Below are positions 13,255-25,940 of a stretch of 64,000 nt of DNA, piece after piece. The DNA comes from Acanthaster planci (lineage: Eukaryota; Echinodermata; Asteroidea; Valvatida; Acanthasteridae): positions 288,191 through 352,190 of the forward strand of contig NW_019091463.1 of the NCBI RefSeq assembly GCF_001949145.1. The letters run 5' to 3'. Numbering within the stretch: the stretch's first letter is position 1; every line of letters starts with the position of its first letter. The notes below the pieces were generated by a model, which saw nothing but the letters and a program-made list of their open reading frames with translations, ran no database searches and was not told the origin of the DNA. The position numbers and the translations under genes were made by a program.

Positions 13255-13502
13255 TTACTAAGAACTTAGTAAACATTGACCGAGACAGCTCTCGAACACC
13301 CCTCATGAATACCATTCACAATGCAGAAAAAGACACGTTGTGGGGAAAAACCCACTCTGCTGCCTTTCCACAGGCAGGAAGTGATCATTTCTCATGCACT
13401 TTGAAAGTCAACACTTTCACTTGAATTTTTTGTATACACTATACACGCCTTTATATGTGACTTTATACCTCCCTACAGAACTCAATCAATTCCATTCAAA
13501 AA

Positions 13503-13518
13503 CAGCCGCGTAGCCAGG
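13503..13518 (+). mobile_element. Second hAT-like terminus-like word
   Basis: CAGCCGCGTAGCCAGG differs from CAGTGGCGTAGCTAGG at three positions and faces away from the terminus at 13239-13254. It is therefore not the partner end of the same element. Confidence 0.3.
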
Positions 13519-14862
13519 TTTTTTCCGTTGCAAATTATACTTTTTATGCAATTCAGAAACAATGGAAAGATGAAGAGCCAATTTAGGATTTTGTGTGCCG
13601 TTCCAGCTTTGCATGCATGATATATTTTTTCGCCGTTCCGTTCTGCATTCACAATGGTCTATCTGCCGTGCAGGTTTCGCTCTTAATTTCTCTAGTCAGT
13701 CGTATTTTGCTTCTTTTCACCTCGTTTGCTACGCTAATCGTCAACAGTTTGTTTTTCAAAATCCTACCATGACATTGCATCACCACGCCAAGGTATTATG
13801 TCGTGTATCTTTTCATATGCAATTGGAGAAGCCTGGACTGTAGTCCTAGCGCCATCCCATCTGAAAAAAAGATTACTTCGGGTATAAAGTTAACCAAATA
13901 TTAAGATTAATTTCCCCAAAGAATTTAATAAAATTTGATAGTTTGAAAATAATTCCTCGATATTTTAGATATTTTCGCATAGGCCTATTTCTTCTTCGTC
14001 ATTTCTTTTTCGTCACTCCCCCTAAATTAAGGATGTTCAAATTTTCACACGGTACCAATATGAAATCTTGTAAAAAGTCGTAGCGGCACCCGCAAAAAAA
14101 CCCAGTCTAATTAACATCGTGAGGAATCTTCAACACAGATATCGCGCACAGGGAGCATCAACAAATTGGACAACTTTTCTCAATGTAAACAAAAATAGAA
14201 GTAACAAAACGAATTTAATACAAGTGAGGACCATTAGTTCACCCCGAGAAAAAAATCATTCTTAAGTGGGTGAAATATCCGTCACAATAACTTCAAATAT
14301 GACGTTAGAAGAGCAGGGGTGGAGCAGGTTGCAAATCCAGAGTGCATAGTGCCCGCAGGCATCGTTCCAACCATGACTTCCATTCTACACATGTTGCACA
14401 CATTCAGTACATACAACATTATTGCATCACCTGGCATTCGCTTCCACGCCTGAGGATTGCATTGGAGACGATATGTCGTGGAAAACATCATGCCCGTGGA
14501 CGTTGTAATAACAAGTGTCATGACAGTGACAGGTTTAAAAAACTTGGGGGAGAAAGTGAAATCTGTTTGCCTCGGTCATGCCGTTTTTTCCATGACTTTT
14601 CTCTGTCTTCTTGTTTAAGGAAAGTACACGTAATTCCAATGTATAATGACGTCGGTTATATATTTGTAGAAACACTGGTTTCCCTTGCCATTAAAGGACA
14701 AGCTTGCGACAAAGACGTTCTTTTCGTATAGGGAGTCTAGAGAAATAATTCTGTCATTTCTCTGATTCTTGGAAGCATATTTGGACAAAAACAACCCGCA
14801 AATATTTGTGTCCTCAAACCCGTGGCTCAATTCAGAGCTCAGTGTCGTCACAGAAACCACAC

Positions 14863-14900
14863 CAGGGGCGGATCCAGGAGTTTTTCCGGGGGGTGGGGGT
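14863..14900 (+). mobile_element. hAT-like left terminus with a G-rich flank
   Basis: CAGGGGCGGATCCAGGAG followed by a G-rich run is a transposon-end type. An inverse counterpart occurs at 16584-16607 (CCTGGATCCTCACCTG), matching at 14 of 16 positions, which would delimit about 1.75 kb. The flanking 8-mers do not match as a target-site duplication. Confidence 0.4.
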
Positions 14901-15890
14901 CAGGCTAGAAATGTTTTTCAATGTCTCAATTTTGCAGACAAGCGGAAACAATGAATGAAACATTATACATGACATACATTGTTTACAATGGTATTGGTGC
15001 CCTTGCTTTTTTATGTCAAGAAGAATGGACGAGGAATTGTGGATTGCCGAGCTTCTTTGCACGAATCGGCAGTTCTGAGTCTATTCTCTGACTTGTACTA
15101 TTTCCCATTGTTCACGAAAATGGAGTCCTGAGTCTATGACGCTCTCGCCTAAATGCACACCTTTGTTCCATTCATTATTGTGCATGGGCTGTGGCTACGT
15201 GAAACACTGAGAGAATTTATGCAGTCAACACCGTCAATGCTGGATACATGTTCTACTGTTTTCCTTTTGCGCCCTATACTTGCGCCATTACAGCGAAACC
15301 TACCAGACTATAACTTCAACATGACTCTTTGAAATTGAGAAGTGCTATACCAACATCATGAAAGTATGGTGTGCACTTTTCGAACTGCTTTACAAACCAC
15401 TCAAAATGAGGTTTACTGCCATAGTTCTCATGTATGAATCATTACGAAACACCCACTTATTACATATTTTCATTTCGTTTGGAGAATGAGCAGACTTGGA
15501 TTCAAATTACGATGCAAAGTTTGGGGTAAATTAAAGCATTTTTTATAAAGCGCACATATCCATCTAAAATTGCTTTTAGCGCTACAAAAATTAACAACAC
15601 AAGAAAATTTACTGGCTAACTCTTGAAGCGAGATTATACAAGTACGTCTGATAGCCGTTTAAGTGAACTGAGATATATGTCTTGGACTCTCCACTCAGGG
15701 AGCAGTAATCCTGACAGATTTTCCTATGATCTAGGAAAAACTAGAGGATGTACCTGAGTTTGTGTCAATTCAATTGAACTATAATCCAACATGTCAGAAA
15801 GACTGGGCAAAACGTAGACACAGAAAAACAGCCAAAACGCATAAAATTTATTCCTTATTGAAAGGTGAAGAGAAAAGTCAAATCCCTAAT

Positions 15891-15990
15891 CCCTGTTGTT
15901 GTTGTTGTTGTTATGTAGGAGTTAGGAAGAAGGTCCAGTTTCAGAGGCAGGAGGAAACCTGCGAGAGCGAGATTCAAATTCTGCTGAAAC
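15891..15990 (-). mobile_element. SINE copy (minus orientation) with an (AAC)n tail
   Basis: Read on the minus strand it has a degenerate B-box-like AATTTGAATCTC, then CGCAGGTTTCCTCCTGCCTC and TGAAACTGG, a CTTCCTAACTCC motif, and an (AAC)6 tail (the GTT run at 15895-15914 on the plus strand). The body is clearly related, in inverse orientation, to 16290-16345. The 5' tRNA-like part is truncated or decayed. Confidence 0.7.
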
Positions 15991-16187
15991 TCTTGCTTTA
16001 GAAAGCACTGATCCTGAAAACACGAAAGGTAAGAAATTATGCATCATTTTCTATGGAAAAAGGCAAACATACACTATATGGCCGAAGTGTGAGCGTTCCT
16101 TGTATCACTTGAATTAGCCCATCGTGCCTGTTACGAGGGCCGGTAGAAGAAGTGTCATGGCCGGAGCACCATTATGTTTGAAAGGGC

Positions 16188-16365
16188 AGCGGGTCAATAG
16201 CGTTGCGGTTCTTTCCTCGCTATGCACCAAAGAGGCCCGGATTCGAGTCCTGGCTTAGCCCAGGCTTCAAGTGCATTTGGTTTCCAGTCCAGTCTCACTC
16301 TCGCAGGTTTCCTCCTGCTTCTAAAGCTGAAGCTTCTTCCTAACTACGTAATGTGATGCTGATTA
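16188..16365 (+). mobile_element. tRNA-derived SINE copy (plus orientation)
   Basis: The A-box-like TAGCGTTGCGG (16198-16208) and the B-box-like GATTCGAGTCC (16240-16250) have tRNA-like spacing. They are followed by the body CTCTCGCAGGTTTCCTCCTG and a CTTCCTAACTACGTAATG end. The body pairs with the inverse copy at 15891-15990, which shows that it is an interspersed repeat rather than a tRNA gene. No acceptor stem can be drawn. Confidence 0.68.
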
Positions 16366-16583
16366 ATAAAGTTTATTAATAAACGTATATTCATTGGCGC
16401 GAATAGCCTGAGTAGCTGAAAGCGCCATTAGAACAATTATGTTTTACCCCAACCCTCCGGTCACAACCACTTTGACCGAAGGGGGGTGGGCTAGCGTAAT
16501 TCTTCGTTGTTACAAATTTAAATTAATTGTAGATTCTTCACATTATTTTTTTTTCCTTTTTGGGGTGGGGTGAGGGTGAGGTC

Positions 16584-16607
16584 CGACCCCCCCTGGATCC
16601 TCACCTG
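16584..16607 (-). mobile_element. hAT-like right terminus candidate
   Basis: CCCCCCTGGATCCTCACCTG is the inverse of the terminus at 14863. See that entry for the pairing test and its weak point. Confidence 0.35.
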
Positions 16608-16609
16608 CA

Positions 16610-19600
16610 CATATTTCGTTAAAGTGCAGCACTGAATTTGTCTCGGACATAATTTTTCCCGAACTTTACACTCTTCCTCACTGTATGAAAATTATTTGAT
16701 GTCCCTTTTCGGTGAAGTGTATCGAACAGTAGAGTTTTTACGTCATCGAAAATTTACCGTGCATTCCTGGACAACTGAGGGTGCCGATGCTGTGATTTCA
16801 TTCAAGGAAGAGGAAGACATATTGAAGTTGCAGTGCATAAATGTTTCTGTTCAAATTGTGAACCAAACATTAACTCACTGAAAATGGGTTGCATGCTTCC
16901 TTATTGCTATAAACTCACGCAACATTGTGTCACCAAAGAAAAGAACCATGCGGCCGGCAAAATCTAAAAAAAGTTTTTATGCGCAAACCACTGCAACACG
17001 GGATGACAACACAGTTGCTCATGAATATGAGAATATCATTAGCATGTAAACAAAAAGGCAACCAAAAACCCTTTAAAAGAGTGAACCAAAAATTAAAAAT
17101 AAAGTTGAGAGAAACACAAGGTGCATTTTGGAGATGTGTGCTTAAAAATTGCATTGCAGCTACCCTTTAACGGCGGTGTCGACATAAAAACCACTTATAT
17201 TTTAAATTCAACTGTTATGTAGCGAATGCAATAACAAAAGGCACCCGCTACGTTATTTTGGGAATGCTCTCTGGACAGGCCTGTCATTTCTAATACAATA
17301 ACCGCAATATCAAGTGGTAAAGTCTCTTGAAAAAATTTGGACACTGACATCACCACATACGGCTAATGGAACTTAAATGCGTGTCATGTCATCTTCAATA
17401 ATTCATGCATCTTATTGTGACATGCGTAGTGGCATTGGTCACGACATGTTCGATGAATTTGGGTGTAACGTCTGCATGAAAGCTACAGAAATGAGTTCAG
17501 GGTGCGCAAAGAAGCCACTGAAGACGCTTGTCATGCCATCTAAGGATAATGTGAAAACCATATAATGAAAAACGGTGAAAAGGCAACGCAGTCAATGGAA
17601 AACGAGTTCTGCAGTTTTAGTGTCACGCATGGGATGAAAATAAGGGCTCCTAGACAGCCGTGGTACAATCTTGACGTTCAAAGGGGAAGCAGAGGAAGTA
17701 GAAGGGTGGCGAATTCAGAACTGCCAAAGTCAAGTGGAATATGTTCCAGTGGGCCGTACTTTAATTCTACAGAGCACGATACATGTTTTTTGTCAGGCAG
17801 TTCCTGTTTTAGATTTCAATTTAAAGGACGGAGCAAAAAAAAAAGAAAAAAAAAAAAAAAAAAAAATCTCCCGGAAAACTGTGTGATTTGTGGGAACAGA
17901 ACAGCCGGGTACCCTGTGCACATGCACGCCCCGGTGAGGCCCCGGGCGGCGTCACCACGTTTGACGCCGCTGTTGATTGTAATCTACACATTGCTGAAGC
18001 AGTGGCTGCAAGTTCTTGTGGCGATTTCTCCCGGAACAAACCTTTCCAAAATGTAACAGAATCTAGGAGAATATCTGTCTGAGGATTTTCTTTTACCTTT
18101 TGTACAAACAAGCAAATGGAAACGCGGGTGCGACTTTTACGCTTAAAAGGTGGCTACCAACAAGACGAATGCTGAACTTGTTAACCGGACTAGGTGCATG
18201 CATCTCCCATATCATATTGCATAAAGTGTGCTAACAATACAAAAAATAGATGCCTTTTCGGATGTAGTACCCTTCCAGGATCGCCATCCACATTTTGGTC
18301 TTTACTCTGCCCACAAACTTGGAATCAATTTCCCTGGGCTTGCCCTCAACTTTAGACTGGGCAATACTTACCTTTATTTGAAATTCAACCTCGGTCCTTA
18401 ATTTCTATGACGCGAAGTATAGCACCATCCGAGCTGTCGTTCCTTTAAAAAGGTTCTCTGTTTGTTTCGCTGTCCGTTTTGCTCACAATTTGAAGTAAAG
18501 AGAGAAAATACATTATCTTTCGATCAGGTCCAACTACAAGCATCTGACCCAGCTTAACAATACACACAATGTGTCTTGAGCTGATGGTCTACCACATAAG
18601 ACTTGACCGCCGTAAGAAAAGCTAACATTTTATACTACGCATAATAACTTCATTTTTATATTTCCCCCATGTACCTTTCTACCCATGCAGATTCGTGCAT
18701 CAGATGATTTCCCTGCTGGGCTATCTACACATCTCGACTCAATCTTCCGGTCAGTGGTAATTCCTCAACATCTTATCTCAGCTGCATCCTCACCTGTCCC
18801 CACTGTCCTCTCCTTGGTGCTTCTATACCTCCCACCTTATCGTAAGTATCTGCCTGTGCCTTTCTCCAGGCACAATGTGTTGGAAATTAACGAGCTAATC
18901 CCACCCCAGGAGTGTGTCCCATAGATATTCTGATGGCCGCCTAAAAAAAAGATCAAAGGAGAAGAACTCTTCTTTCGTCAACCAGGGCTTGCATCGAAAA
19001 CTCTCTCGGGATTTGCAAGAGTACACGTACTCCCCCATCCCTGGGCTGTCTCCTTAACCACAACATTGACTATAAAAATGTTTTGGTCTCATACGGAGCG
19101 TGGCACACGAGGCAATCGACCGAGCACGTTCCCGTGCGACAAATGCAGTGGAAACCATGCAGTCCCCCCCCCAAACGCACTTTGCCTATACAAATAAATT
19201 GGCGTTTCCTCGTCAGCATGCAGTCCCCGCGGGTAATCTCTTGGGTATGCTTCAGGTTTCAGAAGGGGAGGGTTCTTAATCGTCAGGAAGATCCTTTCTA
19301 TCGCAGACTGCGATTGAAGACGTGTGTCAACTCACATCGCAAGTGTAAGGCTTTACAACAGTCCCTGCATTACTGTGCCTGTACTGTACACATGTAAACA
19401 TTCAATATTTTGTACTAAACATCCACAGTGAAAATAAATATAAGAAATGTATAACGGTAAACGGGCTATCGGTTATTCATCTGGGATTTCCCTTCGGCCG
19501 ATCTTAGTGTACGCAAAGATAGTAAAAACTGGTGTGAAGACTAGATTCACAATCACCAGCACCGCCTGATGAAATGGACAAGCAACAGCTACTGCACGAG

Positions 19601-19784
19601 TGGTTATCAACAATTTTCCTTCCGGTAAAGTTGTTCGTTCAAGAGATTGATATATTCTACATTAATGAATAACACGGCCTGTAACACAATGACAATTGGA
19701 ACTGCCATCTCGGTGTCTCCCAGAAATTACATGATGCCCATTAAACTAGATGCTGTCTTTCTGCTATATCTTGCTTTTTTTGCT
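16610..19784. other. Intergenic stretch, no gene recognised
   Basis: Frames of 60-163 codons exist. The longest (17565-18056) reads straight through the poly-A tract at 17835-17866 and is not credible. Confidence 0.55.
17835..17866 (+). repeat. Poly-A tract (32 bp, one G)
   Basis: A homopolymer with a single G at 17845. It could be an old retroposon tail, but no element body is recognisable upstream. Confidence 0.9.
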
Positions 19785-20335
19785 CTTATTTGGTTTATTA
19801 TTATTTATTTCTTCTTCACCCTGGGGAGACGTATCAGAGTTGAAGCACCGTTTTCCATAGGTGCCCAGCAATCACAACATTAGAAATTCACTAACAATAG
19901 TTAAAAACTACTCACCAAAACCTAAAAGTCCAATAATACACAACACTAACAACAAAATACAAACATACGAGGCACATAATTAAAAAAAACAAAGAAGACA
20001 GTGAGAAGTTGGCACAGGAAAGTAACAAAACATCAAGATTAAACTTAAAAACAGCAAAAATGAGGTTTACGATTTAATGTAGGTTCCAAAATGAGTTTTT
20101 AAAACTCACTACTGATGTAGGAAGGAGACACTTCAATGGTGTTGGAAGATCATTAAATGCACGGGTTCCACCAACCACAAATTTACGTTCTCTAGAGTTA
20201 GTTTTACTAAATGGAACAACAAGGTCATCATAAGAAACAGCCCTTGTACTACACGTATGCTTGTTGGCAACGTGGATGAATGATTGCATAACTGCGAAGG
20301 TAATTTTATTGTGAGACTATAAACGAGAGATGATG
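19785..20335 (-). mobile_element. 3' end of a non-LTR retrotransposon (LINE), 5'-truncated
   Basis: On the minus strand a frame ending at 20074 encodes the typical C-terminal tail of LINE reverse transcriptases: HTCSTRAVSYDDLVVPFSKT, then SRERKFVVGGTRAFNDLP and an SFKNSFW end. This matches the family pattern of STR...DDL.VP..KTN...R.F...G...WN.LP. A 3' untranslated stretch of about 270 bp follows. It ends with GTCTCCCCAGGGTGAA and a tail of AATAAATAATAATAA (19793-19810), the TAAA-like 3' terminus common to such elements. The endonuclease and most of the reverse transcriptase are missing, with an in-frame stop just upstream near 20335, so the copy is dead. A (GA)n tract begins about 100 bp beyond its 5' side. 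Confidence 0.72.
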
Positions 20336-20431
20336 AATGGCGGATACCCGAGACAGAAAGCAAAGGCTTGTTCATGGCCTGGTTTCTTATTTGTCACAAT
20401 AATATCCATATGCAGCTATAATTAAAAGGTT

Positions 20432-20433
<2 letters not shown>

Positions 20434-20473
<40 letters not shown>
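20434..20473 (+). repeat. (AG)20 dinucleotide microsatellite
   Basis: Uninterrupted AG repeat of 40 bp. Seen directly. Confidence 0.97.
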
Positions 20474-20474
<1 letters not shown>

Positions 20475-20475
<1 letters not shown>

Positions 20476-23339
20476 AAATAACCGAATATATCAAGGGAGA
20501 GCGGTGAAAGAAAACAAACCAAGATCAGTCTGCACACATGCTCACAAAGCAAACAACTACAAAACTCAGAACAAAACGAAAACGAAAGCTACACAAAACT
20601 CAGGTCTTATTGGAAGTTATCCTGTCCTCCAGAGTCATAAAACCAAAAAACACAGGGTAGATATCGGTCTCTCCCTCCGAGAAATCAGCTCAGTCGCACC
20701 AAAGACTACCGGGATTGTCCAGGTTATGAAATAACAATCCAATAATTCTCTCTGATGAAACGGTCTTTTCAGCCTCCTGACAGCTCTGGATCAAAGTAAA
20801 GACTTTTTCCTGTCTCATTTTCACCTTACCTTCATGAGAAGTGAAAATTAAGAAGTGACTGACAGATAGTAACGAGGCCAAATCCCAGATTTCGTTGCTC
20901 ATAACTGCTAGGGAATATGGTGTCGGTATGATTCAGTGGCGAGACAGACACACTGAGGAGAACGACAGAATCGAAAGCGTCGTATCATTGGACATTCACG
21001 ATGACCCTCTTTAATGGTGGAAAGCTGTGCGTTGGGGTTCCTGTACAGAGCAACTGGCAAGGGAAATGTGGCTCCGTACACTAGTTATCATATTTCTTTC
21101 CGCCTTTGGTGAAGAACGCTGAAAATGACTAGTGACAGCGTTACAAAAGTCACATCAATACGCTTTCTTGTATTGGCATACCCGTGTACGCCCAATCAAA
21201 AAGACCTTCGTAGAACTTTCATAACCTCTTCAATAGGAAGCTGAATAAATTTGTAAAACACCGCGGCGTTTCTCTTCCAAACTGTTCAGTACATAAGTAT
21301 GCCCGAATAAAAGTCAGTAATCATTGGTAGTCACGACAGAATTCGTATAAAGAAAGGTGGTTGTGTAGTTGTCAAGACATAAAGTTTGACACTCATAATA
21401 TTGTTTTCCTTAAAGGGAGTCCTAGTCAGCACGAAAGGCCAGTTTCGTGGGTTTTACAGTAAACAAAAAACAAACAAACAACCCAACAAACACCCCAACA
21501 AACAAAAAAACAAACAAACGAAAACCCGCTACCTTTTGAAAGCTCTGGGCGTGGCAGTGTTTTAAAGAAATCGTCACCTTTTAAGTAACAGCCGCTGCCT
21601 TCCCCTGGTCAAAAGATGGCACGACTGTTATAGGCGACAGTGCTCAAGCCTCCCCCGGGGGAGAGAGTGTGAATAGGGATATTTATTTCAGAGCGCCACC
21701 TTTAACTGCAGTTCCTTACAGGTAGAGGGTTCGTAGTATTTAAACCATGTCAGTCACACCTAATGAGGAACTATAACGCCAAACGTAGCGCCTTCGTGTC
21801 CAGAAAAACACAACCACTTTTATATTTTTGTATGTATGTTGACTGTATTTTAAAGAACCTACACTGGACATTTTTTTCTAAAATTTGTAGATTTTTTACT
21901 TATAATTTCCTGAGACCGGTGCAATGAAGGACCCATGTCATATTTCCCCTACATGTCAACGTCATTATGAAATGTTGAAGTAGAATATTTTGGTTGAGCA
22001 GGAAATCTAACACAGATTTTACCTTGTGTCCAGAATATTGGCAATACAAGATTCATACCGGTACTTAAAATAATGACGATGCGCATTTCCCATTTACAGT
22101 AGTTACTGGTACTGTTAATTATGACAAATGACAAAGTTACATATTCCTATAGATGCATGTTAACCATGATGTTAACATAAACGAAAGTCACACACTGTAT
22201 GTGATAATACAAACACAGTTTGCAGACAGAAAAAACGCCATAACCTTAAAGCACGCATTGTTCTCACGTGCCTGTCATTTTTCAGCTTATGCACGGAAAC
22301 TAAGCTGGCATAACTAATTAGATGCATGCACCAAAGGCGGGAAATTGCCTGAACCGTGATTGCCAGTGAAAAGATGTGTGAACGCTTGTAAACTAAAATG
22401 CATAAAAGTTCACACATGATAATGCGCCTTGAGCACCAAGCAGGGTGGATACGTTCGCAACATAAGAAATCGGTACTATTGTTATTATTATTATCATATA
22501 TGTTGGGGCAATTCTTTCCCCACATTGGCCACAACATTAACTCAAAACACACTGACACAAATGGTTAACTATAAAATAACTTCTGGTTGACGCTGCCTTT
22601 GTAAAACCAGAAGTTGTTTGCATTATATTATGGTCGAAGTGGACATAAATTCAGACATCGTGTGTCTTTAAAGTCTTCGTAGAACTGAACAACTCGGTAG
22701 AAACATCTGCCACTTTTTTCAGTCTGTGTCACCACGAAATCGATACTTTTCTTTCGATTCAACCCAAAACACCCTCCAATAACAAATCATGGCTCATATC
22801 AGTAGCTGCAGAGAGGAGCTGTTAACGAACCGATTCTGCAGAAGTCAAGACCCGGACTTCGAGACAATTTCATCTTGAAACTCGCCCCCGTGGGATTCAC
22901 ACACTTCCTTCACGGATAGGTTACGGCTTTTGCCGACAGCCTACACGCTTGACATAATATCTTCAGGGAATAAATACGGGAGGCAAAGTCTCCGAGACCC
23001 ACAGGACTCACACTACACCTGCATCAGATGAAGTGAAACAGAGCAGGCCCATGAGCCCGCAGGACAAGGGCATGCGGTGTTGGACAGTGAAATATACCCC
23101 ACAAGTGTAATTAGTTGAAACCGACCAATGAATAAGACCTAAGAAGCTAAATTGCCGTGTTTATGAAAATGTTAGTAGCTGAAGAAATTTCAGTAGGTGT
23201 TGAGTTTGTAATGGCATTTATAGGTCTCGCAAGGTTTTTTGAAGTGAATTATTCATTTATTTTATATATCTGCTGACAAAAATTTATAAATTGAGTAAAA
23301 GGGGAAATCGCCCTAGTCTGGACAAAAGTTTGAACAAAA
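20475..23339. other. Intergenic stretch, no gene recognised
   Basis: Apart from the CAAA tract at 21461-21524 nothing is recognisable up to the gap. Confidence 0.55.
21461..21524 (+). repeat. (CAAA)n-type simple sequence
   Basis: A- and C-only tract with repeated AAAC words (e.g. ACAAACAAACAA). Confidence 0.9.
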
Positions 23340-23822
23340 NNNNNNNNNNNNNNNNNNNNNNNNNNNNNNNNNNNNNNNNNNNNNNNNNNNNNNNNNNNNN
23401 NNNNNNNNNNNNNNNNNNNNNNNNNNNNNNNNNNNNNNNNNNNNNNNNNNNNNNNNNNNNNNNNNNNNNNNNNNNNNNNNNNNNNNNNNNNNNNNNNNNN
23501 NNNNNNNNNNNNNNNNNNNNNNNNNNNNNNNNNNNNNNNNNNNNNNNNNNNNNNNNNNNNNNNNNNNNNNNNNNNNNNNNNNNNNNNNNNNNNNNNNNNN
23601 NNNNNNNNNNNNNNNNNNNNNNNNNNNNNNNNNNNNNNNNNNNNNNNNNNNNNNNNNNNNNNNNNNNNNNNNNNNNNNNNNNNNNNNNNNNNNNNNNNNN
23701 NNNNNNNNNNNNNNNNNNNNNNNNNNNNNNNNNNNNNNNNNNNNNNNNNNNNNNNNNNNNNNNNNNNNNNNNNNNNNNNNNNNNNNNNNNNNNNNNNNNN
23801 NNNNNNNNNNNNNNNNNNNNNN
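23340..23822. other. Assembly gap (483 N)
   Basis: Run of undetermined bases. Any frames read through it are artefacts. Confidence 1.
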
Positions 23823-25932
23823 TATGATACACATGATGTGAAGTCTTCAATTAGATTCTGTTGTGGGTTAATTACAATCTTCAGAGTTTTGATATTTGTA
23901 TATAATTCGACTCAGGTTATTAGCTTTTGACGGACAATTCCCACTTCAACCAACCCCTGGCTATTTTGGAATACGTATGCTGACGACTACGAGAGATTTG
24001 ATAACACACTCTTGGGAAAAGGAACAAAACCCCAATTTTCTTTTTTGTCATTCTATGAATTCTGTTAATATATCACAAGTTTAATATATAGTAAGCGTAG
24101 GCCTATAATAACATTTACTTAAAAAGAGTCTTCCGTTTCACAAAGGTACCATAAGGTGCTCTAAAGTGACTGACCAAAAGTAAAGTCGACATACCGTTAA
24201 TGAATTCTTGGTCATTTTGTTGAAGGCTTTTTCCAGAAATAACTCGATTCAAGTGATTTCGTAAGACTTATTGGGAACACAAATACCACTACATGGTTAC
24301 CAGCCTATACTGCCGCACGGTATACCTAATTGGCGTCAACCGTCGCCGCCAACTACTAACTTATAAACATGCAAAGCACCAAAGCATAATCATGAGTCTA
24401 AAGGAAATATTCTGAAAAAGGGGTTGATTTCTGTCAAACAGTGTTTGTTTTTCGTTGAAATATTGAGAACGGTTAGACAGCTTGTAGTGTCACACCAGCT
24501 TCCCTTACATGCATTTTGCTGCGGGTCTGTTTCAGACAGCGAAGGTATCTGATGAATTCAGGCAAAAAGTATATTTACTTCCTAGTTACTACTGGGGGAT
24601 TACAGTAATATCTGGTCTTAAAATCCAACAGCTTAGTCAAGATTCCCTGGCCCGGGTAGGTATCGATTGAATGTAAATTGCAACCTAAGTTGAGTCAGTA
24701 TAGTGCCTTGGGTGCCATTTCCATCCGATTCCTTGAAGTGAAAAGTCGAATGAATTCCAGAAAAAAGTACCTAAGCCACTATTAATTAGTGTGAACCGCA
24801 GCCACCGAACAGAAGTCAGTCTTGATTCGTTTTTCGACAATCTTAATTTTTACGACACTTCTGCTTGTTCGTTCCAGTTTATTTTAACTGCTTACGGCTT
24901 ATAAGTCAAAAATACCGTTTGCAACCTCAAGCGACTTTCTTTCTACAGTTGAAGGATTGAGGAGTACTTTCGTGGAAGTTACCAGAAAATGGGAAATCCT
25001 GATTAGTTTTGGAAGTTGAAGACATTTATTGTTGACCCGTCTGTATGGTGTTCGCGCGTCCGTGTGCGCTCATCATGGTCTAAAGTATAGATCTCTAAGC
25101 AAACATGAGCCCCAATTAAACAGATGATAATGATCATTTGGTTTCACGCAAAACAGCTACACTCGCGAATCTGACTATGCAAGCAAGGCGGTCAAAGTTC
25201 ATACATAGGCCTATCAGTAGAACTCGACCTGACGTGTAATAAATCGTCTCGACAAAATGGCGGGCTTTTTGAAACCAGGCCAATTCTGCATACGAGCCTC
25301 AAAACATACAAGGCTTACTTACTGCACAGCTGTGTTCTCCCACTGCCAGTTCCACTAGTGCAAAATTCTCCTTCCGTCAGTCCAAGCATAGAGTTTGTAG
25401 CTCAGTGGTCCAAGCGACTCTGAGGATGTACAGGCAGTGCTGCTGAAGTCCAACGTTGCTTTCTTGAAAAGCAAAATCCATTCCAAGTTTTGTCGATTGT
25501 TGTCTGCAAGTACAGCTACGTCGTCTCTTCCTCCAAAGCCATTTGCACATACAAGCCTGCGCGAGCACATTTTAATGAAGCGCGTGAGCCACATACTGTG
25601 CATTTTTGTCACTCAATTCAACAGGTGCTGCAGCGCTTAATTTGCATATTTCTTTCTTTGAGGTGAAGCGGGTTCCAACTGAAGTAGCCGGTGGCGTGTT
25701 CTCATGGTGAAGATTCGGGTTTTGTTTGCAAATGTAAGTAAAAATTTCGACGGTTTGAATTGGCGTGAGTGTTATACAAAAGAAACTGACTATTGCAAAA
25801 AAAAAATCACTCTGGCGAGAATTTTAGAAAAAGTAACAGTGCACTTACAGGCAGTGTGGACAAATGAGAAAAACGTGTAGCAAGGTTGGATGTATACCTC
25901 GTTCCAACATCAGTTCAAATGAAAGTACTTTG

Positions 25933-25940
25933 TGACGTCA
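25933..25940. promoter_or_regulatory. Full CRE palindrome TGACGTCA
   Basis: Perfect CREB/ATF consensus. No adjacent gene is visible, so it may be a chance match. Confidence 0.25.

Noticed and set aside
16440-16495. Hairpin CCTCCGGTCA...TGACCGAAGG resembling a terminator
   Set aside because: A bacterial-type terminator is meaningless here. It is a short inverted repeat of unknown meaning inside the TE-rich patch.
17565-18056. 163-codon plus-strand frame
   Set aside because: It translates a poly-A tract into a lysine run and has no recognisable domain.
23284-23850. Long frames across the N run
   Set aside because: Artefacts of undetermined bases.
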